From positions 558,001 through 622,000 of the forward strand of contig NZ_JAKRNM010000002.1 of assembly GCF_022346995.1 (NCBI RefSeq): a stretch of 64,000 bases of DNA. Direction: 5' to 3'. The notes beneath the pieces were generated by a model. The model ran no database searches. It had not been told where the DNA came from and was given only the letters and a program-made list of their open reading frames with translations. Numbering within the stretch: the first letter of the stretch is position 1; each line of letters opens with the position of its first letter. Made by a program: the position numbers and the translations under genes. This document shows, piece by piece, positions 1 through 10,690 of the stretch. This DNA is from Paenibacillus sp. ACRRY. GTDB taxonomy: Bacteria > Bacillota > Bacilli > Paenibacillales > Paenibacillaceae.

Positions 1-225
1 TATGTTGAAGCTCCAAAAGGTGTAGTAGGTGGACGTCGTTTCGAGTCCGGGGAAGACTTCTCCCAATTCCTGATTCGTGAAAAATTGATTTCCTCTGTAC
101 CTTGGGATGATGCCGGTAACTTTGTTCGTTTCTCAGTTACCTTTGAAGCCAAAGGGGAAGAGGAAGAGAAACGCGTTATCGCTGAAATCAAACGTCGTCT
201 GAGTGACGTGCAATTCGAATTCTAA
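1..225 (+). CDS. Aminotransferase, C-terminal fragment (probable LL-diaminopimelate aminotransferase)
   Basis: The window opens inside a reading frame whose last 74 residues are visible. The ending, with SSVPWDDAG, VRFSVTF and a charged final helix, is the small-domain C-terminus of a fold-type I PLP aminotransferase. From memory it resembles LL-diaminopimelate aminotransferases (lysine and peptidoglycan synthesis), but the PLP-lysine is outside the window, so the substrate is inferred. A strong terminator follows at once, so this gene ends its transcription unit. Confidence 0.55.
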   Translation, partial: YVEAPKGVVGGRRFESGEDFSQFLIREKLISSVPWDDAGNFVRFSVTFEAKGEEEEKRVIAEIKRRLSDVQFEF

Positions 226-260
226 TGGAATTCACCAATACAGGTGAATGAAATAAATCG

Positions 261-286
261 AGAGACCGGAGACGGTCTCTTTTTTT
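261..286 (+). terminator. Intrinsic terminator after the aminotransferase
   Basis: Perfect 8-bp stem AGAGACCG/CGGTCTCT with a GAGA tetraloop, followed by a T run. Confidence 0.9.
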
Positions 287-322
287 ATGTCCGTATTTTT
301 ATAATGAATTCCGTTTTATCCC

Positions 323-351
323 TTTACAAAATTAACCAACCAACTTATGAT
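323..351 (+). promoter_or_regulatory. SigA-type promoter of the lipid-linked sugar cassette
   Basis: TTTACA (323-328) and TATGAT (346-351) are separated by 17 bp. The pair lies about 50 bp upstream of the first gene of the cassette and downstream of the previous terminator. Confidence 0.6.
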
Positions 352-407
352 TAGGTCTTTACGTTATTTTTATAGACAGAAGTAGGTTTGGAAGGGAGTT
401 ATGGAAA

Positions 408-1322
408 TTGTTGTCTTCAAGAACGAATACGGTGTCCTCACATACAGTAGGAACGGGCAATACCCTTTCAGGGTTGTTCAAGCTGCTGAGACCGAAGCAG
501 TGGACCAAAAATTTGCTGTTATTTGCTGCGCTATTGTTTTCCTTTGAGGAAATACGCACGGAAACCATTTTATCAACATTGCTTGGTTTTATTTTGTTTA
601 GCCTTGTTGCAGGCTGTGTTTATATTTTAAATGATTACGTGGATCGGGAGAGGGATCGACAGCATCCGGTGAAGCAGTTCCGGCCGATTGCCTCTGGACA
701 GGTTCAGCCTGGCCATGCCCTGCTGTTTGGCATTTTCCTGTTGATTCTTTCTGTAGGAATTGCTTTTGTGATGAACCCACTTTTTGGTGGACTATGCATT
801 GTTTATTTCCTGTTGAACGTATCTTACTCTTTTGTGCTTAAACATCTCGTTATTGTGGACATGATGACCATCGCAGCAGGATTCGTTCTTCGTGCCATAG
901 CGGGCGGTGTATTGATTCATGTACCTTTTACACCCTGGTTCCTGATCTGCACTATGCTGCTATCCTTATTTCTGGCGATTGGCAAACGGAGAAATGAGCT
1001 TACTCTGCTTGAGGGAAATACCGGTTCACATCGTAAGGTTCTGGATAACTACTCCGTCACATTGCTGGATCAGTTTAATACCATCGTGACGACAGCAACA
1101 ATTATTAGCTATTCGTTGTTCACCTTCACCTCTGACCGTACAGTTCACCTGATGTGGACTATTCCGCTGGTGATCTACGGCATGTTCCGATATCTGTATC
1201 TTATTCATATGAAGAACCAGGGAGGGTCACCGGATCGTGTTTTGTTTGAGGACAAGCCCATTTTGGTTACCGTAATTCTGTACGTGGTTAGTGTTGTTGC
1301 CATCTTTGCGATTTTTGAATGA
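408..1322 (+). CDS. UbiA-family prenyl-phosphate phosphoribosyltransferase
   Basis: A 304-residue integral membrane protein with about nine hydrophobic segments. The first Asp-rich motif, NDYVDRERDRQHP (around residues 75-87), and the C-terminal DRVLFEDKPI box match UbiA prenyltransferases. They fit best the branch that transfers 5-phosphoribose from PRPP to decaprenyl- or undecaprenyl-phosphate. The probable start is a TTG about 9 nt after GGGAG; an ATG at 401 is in another frame. It is first in a tight cassette with a HAD phosphatase and two SMR-type half-transporters, the neighbours expected if the phosphoribosyl lipid is dephosphorylated and flipped. The substrate is inferred from family and context. 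Confidence 0.8.
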   Translation: MLSSRTNTVSSHTVGTGNTLSGLFKLLRPKQWTKNLLLFAALLFSFEEIRTETILSTLLGFILFSLVAGCVYILNDYVDRERDRQHPVKQFRPIASGQVQPGHALLFGIFLLILSVGIAFVMNPLFGGLCIVYFLLNVSYSFVLKHLVIVDMMTIAAGFVLRAIAGGVLIHVPFTPWFLICTMLLSLFLAIGKRRNELTLLEGNTGSHRKVLDNYSVTLLDQFNTIVTTATIISYSLFTFTSDRTVHLMWTIPLVIYGMFRYLYLIHMKNQGGSPDRVLFEDKPILVTVILYVVSVVAIFAIFE

Positions 1323-1358
1323 AGAATATATGGATTAAAAAGTTTGAGGGGGATCAGG

Positions 1359-1991
1359 GTGAGAAGCAGTAAAATTGCCATTTTTGATATTGATAAAACG
1401 ATTATACGCCGGGATTCGATGTTTCAGTTTGTCCATTACGGCGTTCGCCGTTACCCTGGGCAGGTATGGAGGCTTCCGCTTATTGCCTTTCATACCGCGA
1501 TGTTCAAGGCGGGCCTAATGAGTGTGGAACAAGTCAAGCGTTCGTACTTTAAGAGTATTGAGCGCATGACCGAACAGGATCTGGAGCATTTTTTTGATAC
1601 CCGATTGCGTACCGCCGTTTTTGCAGAGGCCAGTGTGGAAATGCAGCATCGCAAGGAAGCTGGTTATCATGTGTTGCTGGTGACTGCGTCTCCGCATGCT
1701 TATATGAAATATTTTAATAACTTCCCTTGGGTAGATCATGTCATTGGAACTGAACTCGTGCGACATCAGAATGGGTATACCTGTACGATCGAGGGCGTCA
1801 ATTGCAAAGGAGAAGAGAAGGTACGTCGGATACAAGCTTACCTGCGTGAGAAAAACATGGTTATTGATTACGAACAGTCCTGCTCATACTCTGATTCTCT
1901 GTCCGATCTGCCGGTGATGCAGCTTGTGGCACAGCGCTATTTTATTAACAGAAGGGTTCCGGATATGGAGGCATTATCGTGGGGGAAATGA
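1359..1991 (+). CDS. HAD-IB family phosphatase
   Basis: About 210 residues. Motif I is FDIDKT (nucleophile Asp and acid/base Asp), motif II lies in LLVTASPHAY, and motif IV is YSDSLSDLPV. This is the SerB-like HAD-IB layout with a helical cap between motifs I and II. The start is placed at GTG 1359, six bases after GAGGGGG; an upstream TTG has no ribosome binding site. It overlaps the next gene. Following a phosphoribosyl-lipid synthase, a likely role is removal of the 5'-phosphate from the lipid-linked sugar; this is inference from position. Confidence 0.78.
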   Translation: MRSSKIAIFDIDKTIIRRDSMFQFVHYGVRRYPGQVWRLPLIAFHTAMFKAGLMSVEQVKRSYFKSIERMTEQDLEHFFDTRLRTAVFAEASVEMQHRKEAGYHVLLVTASPHAYMKYFNNFPWVDHVIGTELVRHQNGYTCTIEGVNCKGEEKVRRIQAYLREKNMVIDYEQSCSYSDSLSDLPVMQLVAQRYFINRRVPDMEALSWGK

Positions 1992-2308
1992 AGGGACGTC
2001 ATACGGGCAAGGGGTTAATGCTTGTTTCCGCTTTTCTCACGGCCACTGGACAGTTGTTCTGGAAATGGGGGCTGACCGAGTGGATCTATTTGGGCATTGG
2101 ATTTGTGTGTTATGGACTGGGAGCCATCTTGATGATTAAGGCCTTTGCTCTTGAAAAGCTGTCTGTGGCTTATCCGTTGATGTGTGCAAGCTATGTTTTT
2201 GCGCTCATTTACGGTCACTTTCTGCTGGGAGAAGATCTCACGATACAAAAGCTTGCAGCCGTTGTGCTGCTCGGAATCGGGGTGACATTAACCAGTGTTG
2301 ACCGATAG
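1979..2308 (+). CDS. SMR/EamA-type half-transporter, subunit 1
   Basis: 109 residues with four predicted membrane helices, the size and layout of small multidrug resistance proteins and of ArnE/ArnF flippase halves. The GTG start follows GGAGG by 7 nt and overlaps the end of the phosphatase gene. The next gene encodes a second four-helix protein and overlaps this one, which suggests a heterodimer. In this cassette a likely job is translocating a prenyl-phosphate sugar across the membrane; drug efflux is the alternative. Confidence 0.7.
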   Translation: MGEMKGRHTGKGLMLVSAFLTATGQLFWKWGLTEWIYLGIGFVCYGLGAILMIKAFALEKLSVAYPLMCASYVFALIYGHFLLGEDLTIQKLAAVVLLGIGVTLTSVDR

Positions 2309-2615
2309 CTGGATGGTGGTTGTGCTGATTGTAATGACATTGTGCGGTGCTATGGGTGGTGCTGGTTTGAAAGCCTATGCGACAAGTCGCAAAAAGCTGC
2401 ATTTCCTCATGGGCCTCGGTTTTTATGGTATGGGTGCACTTCTGAACATTGTGCTGCTGAAGTTCCTTCCCTTAACGGTGGTCTTGCCTGCCAATGCGCT
2501 GACGTATGTCTGGACACTTTTTATTGCCAAGTTTGCATTCAAGGAGAAGGTGGGACCGCTTCGCTGGCTGGGTGTGGTTTGTATTATGGGTGGTTTGTGT
2601 TTCTTGGTTTGGTAA
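2295..2615 (+). CDS. SMR/EamA-type half-transporter, subunit 2
   Basis: 106 residues with four hydrophobic helices. It shares with its upstream neighbour a YGMGALLN / YGLGAILM segment in helix 2 and a conserved Pro-containing helix 3, so the two look like paralogous halves of one transporter. The likely start is GTG 2295 or TTG 2298; translation overlaps the preceding gene by 14 nt, so coupling is likely. Confidence 0.7.
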   Translation: MLTDSWMVVVLIVMTLCGAMGGAGLKAYATSRKKLHFLMGLGFYGMGALLNIVLLKFLPLTVVLPANALTYVWTLFIAKFAFKEKVGPLRWLGVVCIMGGLCFLVW

Positions 2616-2667
2616 AATGGAGAAGTGCACAGAGAATTTTGAAAAATGACATATTGGATGTGAATGC

Positions 2668-3969
2668 ATGAAATTTCTGGACTACATATGGTATGATCGT
2701 AAAACAAATTGGACGGCACTATGCCTGTTCGCGGGATTCACCCTTTTTTATGCTCTAATGAACGCACCTTATGTTCTCTACATTGCGGATCAGTCGCATG
2801 TTCTTGGAGCGCATACACCATTTAACACGCAACAATTTCCACTGAATATATTTAATTTTGATCCGTCCATGTACTATGGGGCGAACAGTTCTTCGGTTAT
2901 TCATCCGTTAATATCATTTCTTGTCGTCACGCTTGGTGCAGTATCGCAATTGCTGGGAGGGAACTGGTTCTTCCTCATTCTGCAATCCCTGATCAACGCC
3001 GGATCCGTAGTGCTGGTTTTTATTTTTCTTAGTCAAAAAGATAGACAAATCGCAACACCACTGCTCTTCGCGGTGGTATTTGGATTGAGTTCATACCTGA
3101 TGTTCACGGCTTTGATTCCGGATTCCTATCCGTATGTGCAGTTCTTTATCCTATGGTCCGTTCTTTATATGAAATATTCACGTGAACGGGATGACGTGCG
3201 CTATGTGCCAAATGCCCTAGTTGCTACGATCAATTTTGGACTGACCTCAACGAACATTGTTCCATTGGCTGCTGCTATGTTTTTCAATTGGCGTACCTGG
3301 CGCAAGGCTTCCACATGGAAAAAGTACATTGGAATCATGGCACTGGCAGTTGCTTTCATAATTGTATTAACAGGCATTCAGTATGTCGCTTTCGGGGGGA
3401 GAAGTTGGGTTAGCAATTGGTTGCTCGGAATTCAGAACGGAGGGACGAGCTATGCTACACCTTTCCAGTTTGCGGCTCATTGGAAGGCACTGATTCTGCT
3501 GACGATTAATCCAATGCTCTCTCCCAAAGTTCATTTGCTGGATCCGGGGCTGGTCGCTTTTGTAACGGATCTGTCACGCTCCAATCCGATTCATGTTCAG
3601 CTTGTCGGCATCTTGATATTGCTGCTGGCGCTGATCGGGTTCATCAAGGGGATCCGTGAACGGGAAGTGTGGACTCTTGCACCTTATATTTTGTTTGCAT
3701 TTCTGCTGCATATCGTAGTTGGTTTCGGACTGGCTGTGTTCCAATACGATATGTACCTGTATGCTGGTCACTATCTGTTTGCCTTTTTCCTGCTGGGTGG
3801 AAGGTGGGTAGTTGGTCTTCGTCCAGGGATCGGCAAAAAAATAATGCTCGGTTTACTCTTCATTAGTGTACTGGTGATGGCAGCAAATAATATCTACCGT
3901 CATGTAGAAACACTGACCACGATCAAACAGTCATACGAACAATTGCAGCAGGCTCAGACTGCGAATTGA
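2668..3969 (+). CDS. Large multi-spanning membrane protein, possible GT-C glycosyltransferase
   Basis: 433 residues with about ten hydrophobic segments. A soluble loop after the first helix contains FDPSMYYGANSSSV. I do not recognise the family with certainty. The size, the long first extracytoplasmic loop and the position after a lipid-sugar synthase, phosphatase and flippase pair fit a GT-C transferase that uses a prenyl-phosphate sugar. The acidic loop motif expected of GT-C enzymes is not clear, so it could also be an uncharacterised membrane protein. A strong terminator follows, so it ends the cassette. Confidence 0.5.
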   Translation: MKFLDYIWYDRKTNWTALCLFAGFTLFYALMNAPYVLYIADQSHVLGAHTPFNTQQFPLNIFNFDPSMYYGANSSSVIHPLISFLVVTLGAVSQLLGGNWFFLILQSLINAGSVVLVFIFLSQKDRQIATPLLFAVVFGLSSYLMFTALIPDSYPYVQFFILWSVLYMKYSRERDDVRYVPNALVATINFGLTSTNIVPLAAAMFFNWRTWRKASTWKKYIGIMALAVAFIIVLTGIQYVAFGGRSWVSNWLLGIQNGGTSYATPFQFAAHWKALILLTINPMLSPKVHLLDPGLVAFVTDLSRSNPIHVQLVGILILLLALIGFIKGIREREVWTLAPYILFAFLLHIVVGFGLAVFQYDMYLYAGHYLFAFFLLGGRWVVGLRPGIGKKIMLGLLFISVLVMAANNIYRHVETLTTIKQSYEQLQQAQTAN

Positions 3970-3980
3970 TGTAAATAGTA

Positions 3981-4031
3981 AAAGAGAGACAAGTCATATG
4001 GATATGATATCCACTCGGCTTGTCTCTCTTT
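3981..4031 (+). terminator. Strong terminator of the lipid-sugar cassette
   Basis: Perfect 13-bp stem AAAGAGAGACAAG / CTTGTCTCTCTTT around a 25-nt loop. The A-rich left arm and T-rich right arm could work in both directions. Confidence 0.85.
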
Positions 4032-4071
4032 CTTTGAATTTAATCTGTAATTCAATGTGTGGCTCCTAAGT

Positions 4072-4105
4072 AACAACCCTCTGCAGCATCGTGCAGAGGG
4101 TTGTT
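4072..4105 (-). terminator. Hairpin at the 3' end of the YhgE/Pip gene
   Basis: AACAACCCTCTGCA / TGCAGAGGGTTGTT is a 14-bp perfect stem with a 6-nt loop. It lies just past the stop of the minus-strand gene. The T run is short, so termination is probable but not certain. Confidence 0.6.
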
Positions 4106-4113
4106 TCATTGGT

Positions 4114-6789
4114 TCAGGCTATGATTTTGGTCTTCTTTGCATTCTCGGCTGAACGCTTGGTGAGACTGCTAAGCGGACGTTTCAGCACAAGTGCAAGGAT
4201 AAGACTAAGAGCTATAAATATACATAGCCATAGAATATCCTTGAGAGCAGCCTGCCACAAAATGCCACCCACTGATTCACGAAGTAGGCTGATCGCGTAC
4301 GTGAAGGGCATAAACGGGTTCAATGCCTGGAAGAAGGGAGAAGTCATGCTGATTGGGAATGTTCCTCCCGAGCTTGAGAACTGAAACACCATGAATATTA
4401 TCGCAATTCCTTTTCCGATATTTCCAAATACGGACAATAGGGTGTATGTGATCGTGACGAACACGGCGCTGACCAACATGGCAAACAGGACAAACCATAT
4501 TTTATCTGCAACATATGTTCCGAGGAACAGCATATCTCCCACCGTTACGCACACAGCCTGAAGCAACCCTATGGTCAGGAACGTACCCAAGCGTCCAAGG
4601 TACAATTGGTACCCTCGGAACTTACCGTCCGGATTTTCTGCCTCAGCCCGAAGCAGGGAAATCAGGAGCGTGGAGCCGACCCACAGGGACAGTACGCCGT
4701 AAAATGGCGACATGGCCGATCCGTAATTGGGAATCGGATACAATTGATTTTCCTTAATTTGAACGGGACTCGCAAGAAAGGCACTCTCTTCCTCAATATC
4801 CCCGCGCAGCAGTTTGGCAAGTTCGGCAAATTGATTATTGCCTTCCACCTCTCTGAGTTTATCCGCCGCCTTGCTAATTGCACTTTCCAGGGCCGGCAGG
4901 TCCTCTCGCACAAGTGTGGCAACGCGGTGCACACCTTTTTCAACCTCTGGTAACTGATGTTGTACAAAGTCAGAGGCTTTGCCAATCTGCTTCTCCGCCT
5001 GAGGCAGATCGTTTCGAACAAAATCGGCTGCTTCGTTCAGCTTGGCCCCGACTTTAGACAGGTCATTCTTAATTAAAGGTGCTACTGTGTTCAGTGCCTG
5101 AATAAAAGCTTCACTTTTGTTCTGGAGTGTCCGTGAGATTTCATGAATCTTATTCTGTATTTGGGGCAGGTCGCTTTGGATTTTTCTTAATTCCGTCTGT
5201 CCAAAAGAAATACCTTCCTTGGTAGCTGACAGGATGTCCGCAACATCCGGTATTCGGTCTCGTGCACCTTGTAAAGTATCTGCTGATGCCGAGAGAATAG
5301 ATCTTAGTTTATCTGCTCCGGTAGTAAGAGCAGGCGCAATTTCAGCATTGTACGCTCCTACGATTCGGTTCAAACCGCTGTTGATTTCCTCTGATAACGT
5401 GCTCAGCTGAGCAATGATATCAGCTGGTGGAGTGGTATTGCGACGTAATGCATCGCTGATGATACCGGCAAGCTTCATTTGCAGCTGTAGCTTGTCCGAT
5501 ATGGTATTCAATCTGGCGATTTTATCGGCTAACGGATGGTTTGGAAGAAGATTGTCCATCTTGCCCAATAGATCGGCCATACTGTCAACTAATTTTACGG
5601 CAACTGCAAGCCGAGCGGCTATGCTGTCCAGTTCGTCCGCTGTTGGGAGTGCGCTAAGGTCCGTATTCTGAAGTCGTTCAAACAGATCTCCGCCAGCATT
5701 CGCGATCTGCTGCACCAGCAATAGATTTTGCCGGATAACCGGTCCGATCGTCTGAAATGCTTCTTCACTGGCATCCACAAAACGATTCATGCCTTCAGCG
5801 AGTTCTACTCCGTTTTCTGTAATGTCTGCAACAGTGACAAGTTCATCTTGAGCAGCGGTGACGATAGTTAGAGCCTTGTCCGTTTTGGTTAAAGCCGTAT
5901 CAATGACACCGGATACTTCACCGAAATGTTCATCCACTTCTTGAATACGTTCGACTGCTTTTCGAATATCCGGAACTCGCTCCTGTATGGCTAGTACCTC
6001 GGCAGAGGCATTCATGATCTGTGGCCAGTATTGTTGAACCTTAAGTATATACTGTGCCGCTTCATTAATCTCCGGCAATCGTTTCTCGATTTCTACAATT
6101 TTTTGGGCTTCTTTTACGATTTCCGGCATCGCTTTTTCGACTTCCAACACTTTTTGTCCCGCAGACTGGATGGCAGGAAGGTTCTTTTCCAGTGTAAAGA
6201 TTCCATTTTCCATTTTGCGCAGGGTAGGCAGCTGAGCATCGATCTCCACACCAGCTTCTTTTAATTTGGTTAATACTGCCTCGCTGACCGCTTCGGTAAA
6301 ACTTTCGTTAATTTGCGTTGTAATAGAAGAGATACCTGATCCCGTGATTTTGGGAGCAATGGCATTGACTTTCTCATTCACGGTATAGACGACTTCGGGA
6401 CGTTCCAGTTTTCCATCAACAATACCAGTGATTTTGGATGAAAAGTCACCTGGGATAAGCAGACTTGCATAATAATCACCAGTCTGCACACCACGGCTGG
6501 CCTCCGCCTGATCCACAAATGTCCAACCCAGCTTATTATTTTGCTTCAGGCTGGACACTAATTCGTCTCCTATATTAACCGTTGTTCCGGCGACGGTTGC
6601 TCCCTGATCTTCCGTTGTTACCGCGATTTTAATTCCTTGAGTGTTGCTGTATGGGTCCCAAACTGATTTGACGTTGACCCAATCATATACCCCGGGGAGC
6701 AAAATAATGGCTGCAATTAAGAATATGCCGGTTGGTACTTTTAAAATGTGAAGCCAGTCTGTTTTGTAAATCTGCCATATGTTACGCAT
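4114..6789 (-). CDS. YhgE/Pip domain membrane protein (ABC-2-like)
   Basis: 891 residues. One N-terminal membrane helix (about residues 20-40) is followed by a conserved extracytoplasmic YhgE/Pip region with VYDWVNVKSVWDPY. A very long helical coiled-coil region follows (about 180-640) with repeated imperfect heptads containing L/I-P. The C-terminus holds five to six membrane helices of ABC-2 permease type. Family members include the phage infection protein Pip of lactococci and the YukC/EsaA-like components of type VII secretion systems. No secretion genes are adjacent. The start has AGGAGG 6 nt upstream. Confidence 0.85.
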   Translation of the reverse strand: MRNIWQIYKTDWLHILKVPTGIFLIAAIILLPGVYDWVNVKSVWDPYSNTQGIKIAVTTEDQGATVAGTTVNIGDELVSSLKQNNKLGWTFVDQAEASRGVQTGDYYASLLIPGDFSSKITGIVDGKLERPEVVYTVNEKVNAIAPKITGSGISSITTQINESFTEAVSEAVLTKLKEAGVEIDAQLPTLRKMENGIFTLEKNLPAIQSAGQKVLEVEKAMPEIVKEAQKIVEIEKRLPEINEAAQYILKVQQYWPQIMNASAEVLAIQERVPDIRKAVERIQEVDEHFGEVSGVIDTALTKTDKALTIVTAAQDELVTVADITENGVELAEGMNRFVDASEEAFQTIGPVIRQNLLLVQQIANAGGDLFERLQNTDLSALPTADELDSIAARLAVAVKLVDSMADLLGKMDNLLPNHPLADKIARLNTISDKLQLQMKLAGIISDALRRNTTPPADIIAQLSTLSEEINSGLNRIVGAYNAEIAPALTTGADKLRSILSASADTLQGARDRIPDVADILSATKEGISFGQTELRKIQSDLPQIQNKIHEISRTLQNKSEAFIQALNTVAPLIKNDLSKVGAKLNEAADFVRNDLPQAEKQIGKASDFVQHQLPEVEKGVHRVATLVREDLPALESAISKAADKLREVEGNNQFAELAKLLRGDIEEESAFLASPVQIKENQLYPIPNYGSAMSPFYGVLSLWVGSTLLISLLRAEAENPDGKFRGYQLYLGRLGTFLTIGLLQAVCVTVGDMLFLGTYVADKIWFVLFAMLVSAVFVTITYTLLSVFGNIGKGIAIIFMVFQFSSSGGTFPISMTSPFFQALNPFMPFTYAISLLRESVGGILWQAALKDILWLCIFIALSLILALVLKRPLSSLTKRSAENAKKTKIIA

Positions 6790-7141
6790 GATGTCCTCCT
6801 AATTCAAATACAAATTACAGGTTTAATATCATTCCCATCTCAGGAAGATACAAATCTATATGTATATCGGTTCCTATGTATGGGAATGTGAACGGGCTCG
6901 GTTTAAAGTTGTTTTACCCCGTTCTTGGATGAATAATCGAACATTCCTGTAATTAAAGCTGCTATAAATAGAAGGATTATATTGGATCGATTCGCGTTTG
7001 CAAATACCTATGGATAAATATACAGAATTATTGTATAATTATGAGTAATGAATGAAATGTGATGTGCATGGATGTTTTTCAGCCAACCTGTTGATTCTAA
7101 GGGGAATACAGCAGGGGGAGTTCGCCTGCTAAGGTGAGGTG
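6790..7141. other. Intergenic region between yhgE-like gene and pyr promoter
   Basis: AT-rich spacer between divergent genes. It has a TATAAT-like site near 7036 without a convincing -35 element and a small AGCAGG/CCTGCT hairpin near 7110-7130. No open frame with a ribosome binding site was found. The minus-strand promoter for the YhgE gene must lie here but I cannot place it. Confidence 0.4.
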
Positions 7142-7170
7142 TTGACAGGGGGTTGTCTTTCTGTCATAAT
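7142..7170 (+). promoter_or_regulatory. Promoter of the pyr operon
   Basis: Perfect -35 TTGACA (7142-7147) and -10 CATAAT (7165-7170) with 17-bp spacing. It lies about 75 bp before the PyrR-binding hairpin of the leader. Confidence 0.85.
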
Positions 7171-7245
7171 TCATGAAGATAAAAGGACATATTGATCATA
7201 GCGCCCTGTGAGGCACTTCAGTATGTTCGACATGAATAGCACCTT

Positions 7246-8926
<1,681 letters not shown>

Positions 8927-9050
8927 CAGGGTCTGGCTATGGGTCATAGGCTGACAGGGCGGATCTTCTTTAGGACGGTAAAGTATACGATAAATCCAGA
9001 TCATTCGGATTCTCTGGGAATCCGGGTTAGAACCGAAGCGGAGGGCAATT

Positions 9051-10355
9051 ATGCTACAGATTATTAAAAATGCGAATGTTTTGAATGCTCAAGGGGAACT
9101 CGAACGGAAAACGATCATTATAAATGAAGGCAAGATTCAAAAGATCGTCAGTGTGGAAGACGAAGCCGTCCTAAAAGCAGAGCAGTCTGCGCACAGCATT
9201 ACGGATGCTTCAGGCAAATTGGTGATTCCAGGCTTGATCGACATGCACGTACATCTGCGTGAACCTGGTTTCGAACACAAAGAGACCATCGAGACAGGTG
9301 CCAGATCAGCGGCACAAGGTGGTTTTACAACAATCGCCTGCATGCCAAACACAAGACCCGTAACAGATAGTCCGGATGTAGTAAAGTTGGTTCTGAATAA
9401 AGCCAAGGAAGCTGATTTGGTAAAAGTTCTGCCGTATGCAGCCATTACCAAAAACGAGCTTGGTCGAGAGCTTACGGATTTTGCCGCTTTGAAGGAAGCA
9501 GGCGCCATCGGATTCACGGATGACGGCGTTGGCGTGCAGAACGCGCAAATGATGAAAGACGCGATGAGCCTCGCGGCAAGCATGGATATGCCAGTCATCG
9601 CTCACTGTGAAGACGACTCTCTGGTTGTAGGTGGATACGTGACTGAAGGAGAATTCTCCAAGCGCCATGGTATCAAAGGCATTCCGAATGAATCCGAAGC
9701 GATTCACGTTGGCCGTGATATTCTGCTTGCTGAAGCAACGGGTGTTCACTACCATGTCTGCCACGTAAGTACGGAGCAATCGGTTCGCCTGATTCGTCTG
9801 GCAAAATCGATCGGCATTAAGGTGACGGCTGAGGTATGTCCGCATCATCTGGTTCTGTCCGATGAGGACATACCGGGCATGGATGCCAACTGGAAAATGA
9901 ACCCGCCACTTCGCTCACCGCGTGATGTGCAGGCTTGCATTGAAGGCTTGCTGGACGGAACGTTGGACATGATCGTAACGGATCATGCGCCGCATAGTGA
10001 AGAGGAGAAAGCCAAAGGCATGGAACTGGCACCATTCGGAATCGTTGGATTCGAAACCGCCTTCCCGCTGCTGTACACCAAGTTTGTGGAAACAGGACTT
10101 TGGAGTCTGGACTTCCTGGTTCAACGCATGACAGCCGATCCGGCACGGGTATTCCGACTGGATACAGGCAAGATGGAAGAGGGAGCCCCTGCGGATCTGA
10201 CCATGATTGATTTGAATCAGGAACAGGCAGTTGACCCTGCAGCGTTTGCTACCAAAGGAAGAAACACACCATTTACGGGCTGGAAGCTGAAAGGCTGGCC
10301 GGTACAGACTTGGGTGGATGGCAAAAGCGTATGGAATAACACGGTACAACAGTAA
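9051..10355 (+). CDS. pyrC: Dihydroorotase
   Basis: 434 residues, type I dihydroorotase length. The zinc-ligand motif DMHVHLREPG lies near residue 64, later ligands are in CPHHL, and the catalytic segment is MIVTDHAPHSEEEK near residue 305. It cyclises carbamoyl aspartate to dihydroorotate. GGAGGG precedes the ATG. No uracil permease gene (pyrP) is present in this operon, and pyrD does not appear in the window. Confidence 0.97.
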   Translation: MLQIIKNANVLNAQGELERKTIIINEGKIQKIVSVEDEAVLKAEQSAHSITDASGKLVIPGLIDMHVHLREPGFEHKETIETGARSAAQGGFTTIACMPNTRPVTDSPDVVKLVLNKAKEADLVKVLPYAAITKNELGRELTDFAALKEAGAIGFTDDGVGVQNAQMMKDAMSLAASMDMPVIAHCEDDSLVVGGYVTEGEFSKRHGIKGIPNESEAIHVGRDILLAEATGVHYHVCHVSTEQSVRLIRLAKSIGIKVTAEVCPHHLVLSDEDIPGMDANWKMNPPLRSPRDVQACIEGLLDGTLDMIVTDHAPHSEEEKAKGMELAPFGIVGFETAFPLLYTKFVETGLWSLDFLVQRMTADPARVFRLDTGKMEEGAPADLTMIDLNQEQAVDPAAFATKGRNTPFTGWKLKGWPVQTWVDGKSVWNNTVQQ

Positions 10356-10486
10356 ATCGGTATATAAATGAATCATTAACTCTTTAATTCAATAAATCTT
10401 ACAACGAACTCGAGGCCGATCATGTCGAGAGTGTAAACATACGAAACAAGCAAAGTTGATGTCATGCTTTTGAATTTGGAGACTAG

Positions 10487-10634
10487 CGTAACTGCGGAGT
10501 GGACCGAAAAGACCTGAAGAAACGAAGTGTTCGCCTTTATCCTCGGATTACCCCATTTGAAAATGGATCAAAAAGTAATCCGGGGGTAACAGCGATCGAA
10601 AGGTTTTCTGTCCGCGGAGCCGCACGAACGTAAC
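10487..10634 (+). other. Long imperfect inverted repeat between pyrC and carA
   Basis: The 335-nt pyrC-carA spacer contains a three-tier hairpin. The centre is CGGATTAC (10544-10551) with GTAATCCG (10575-10582). The middle pairs TCGC (10531) with GCGA (10592). The outer arms are about 30 nt long and run GTAACTGCGGAGTGGACC... against ...TCCGCGGAGCCGC..CGTAAC. There is no T tract, so it is not a simple terminator. I have an unverified impression that similar elements recur in Paenibacillus intergenic DNA. It could affect operon mRNA processing. Confidence 0.6.
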
Positions 10635-10690
10635 TCCATGTTCAACTCAAAATGCATTCAACGTTGATAAACACAGAGGAGTGAAATGGG

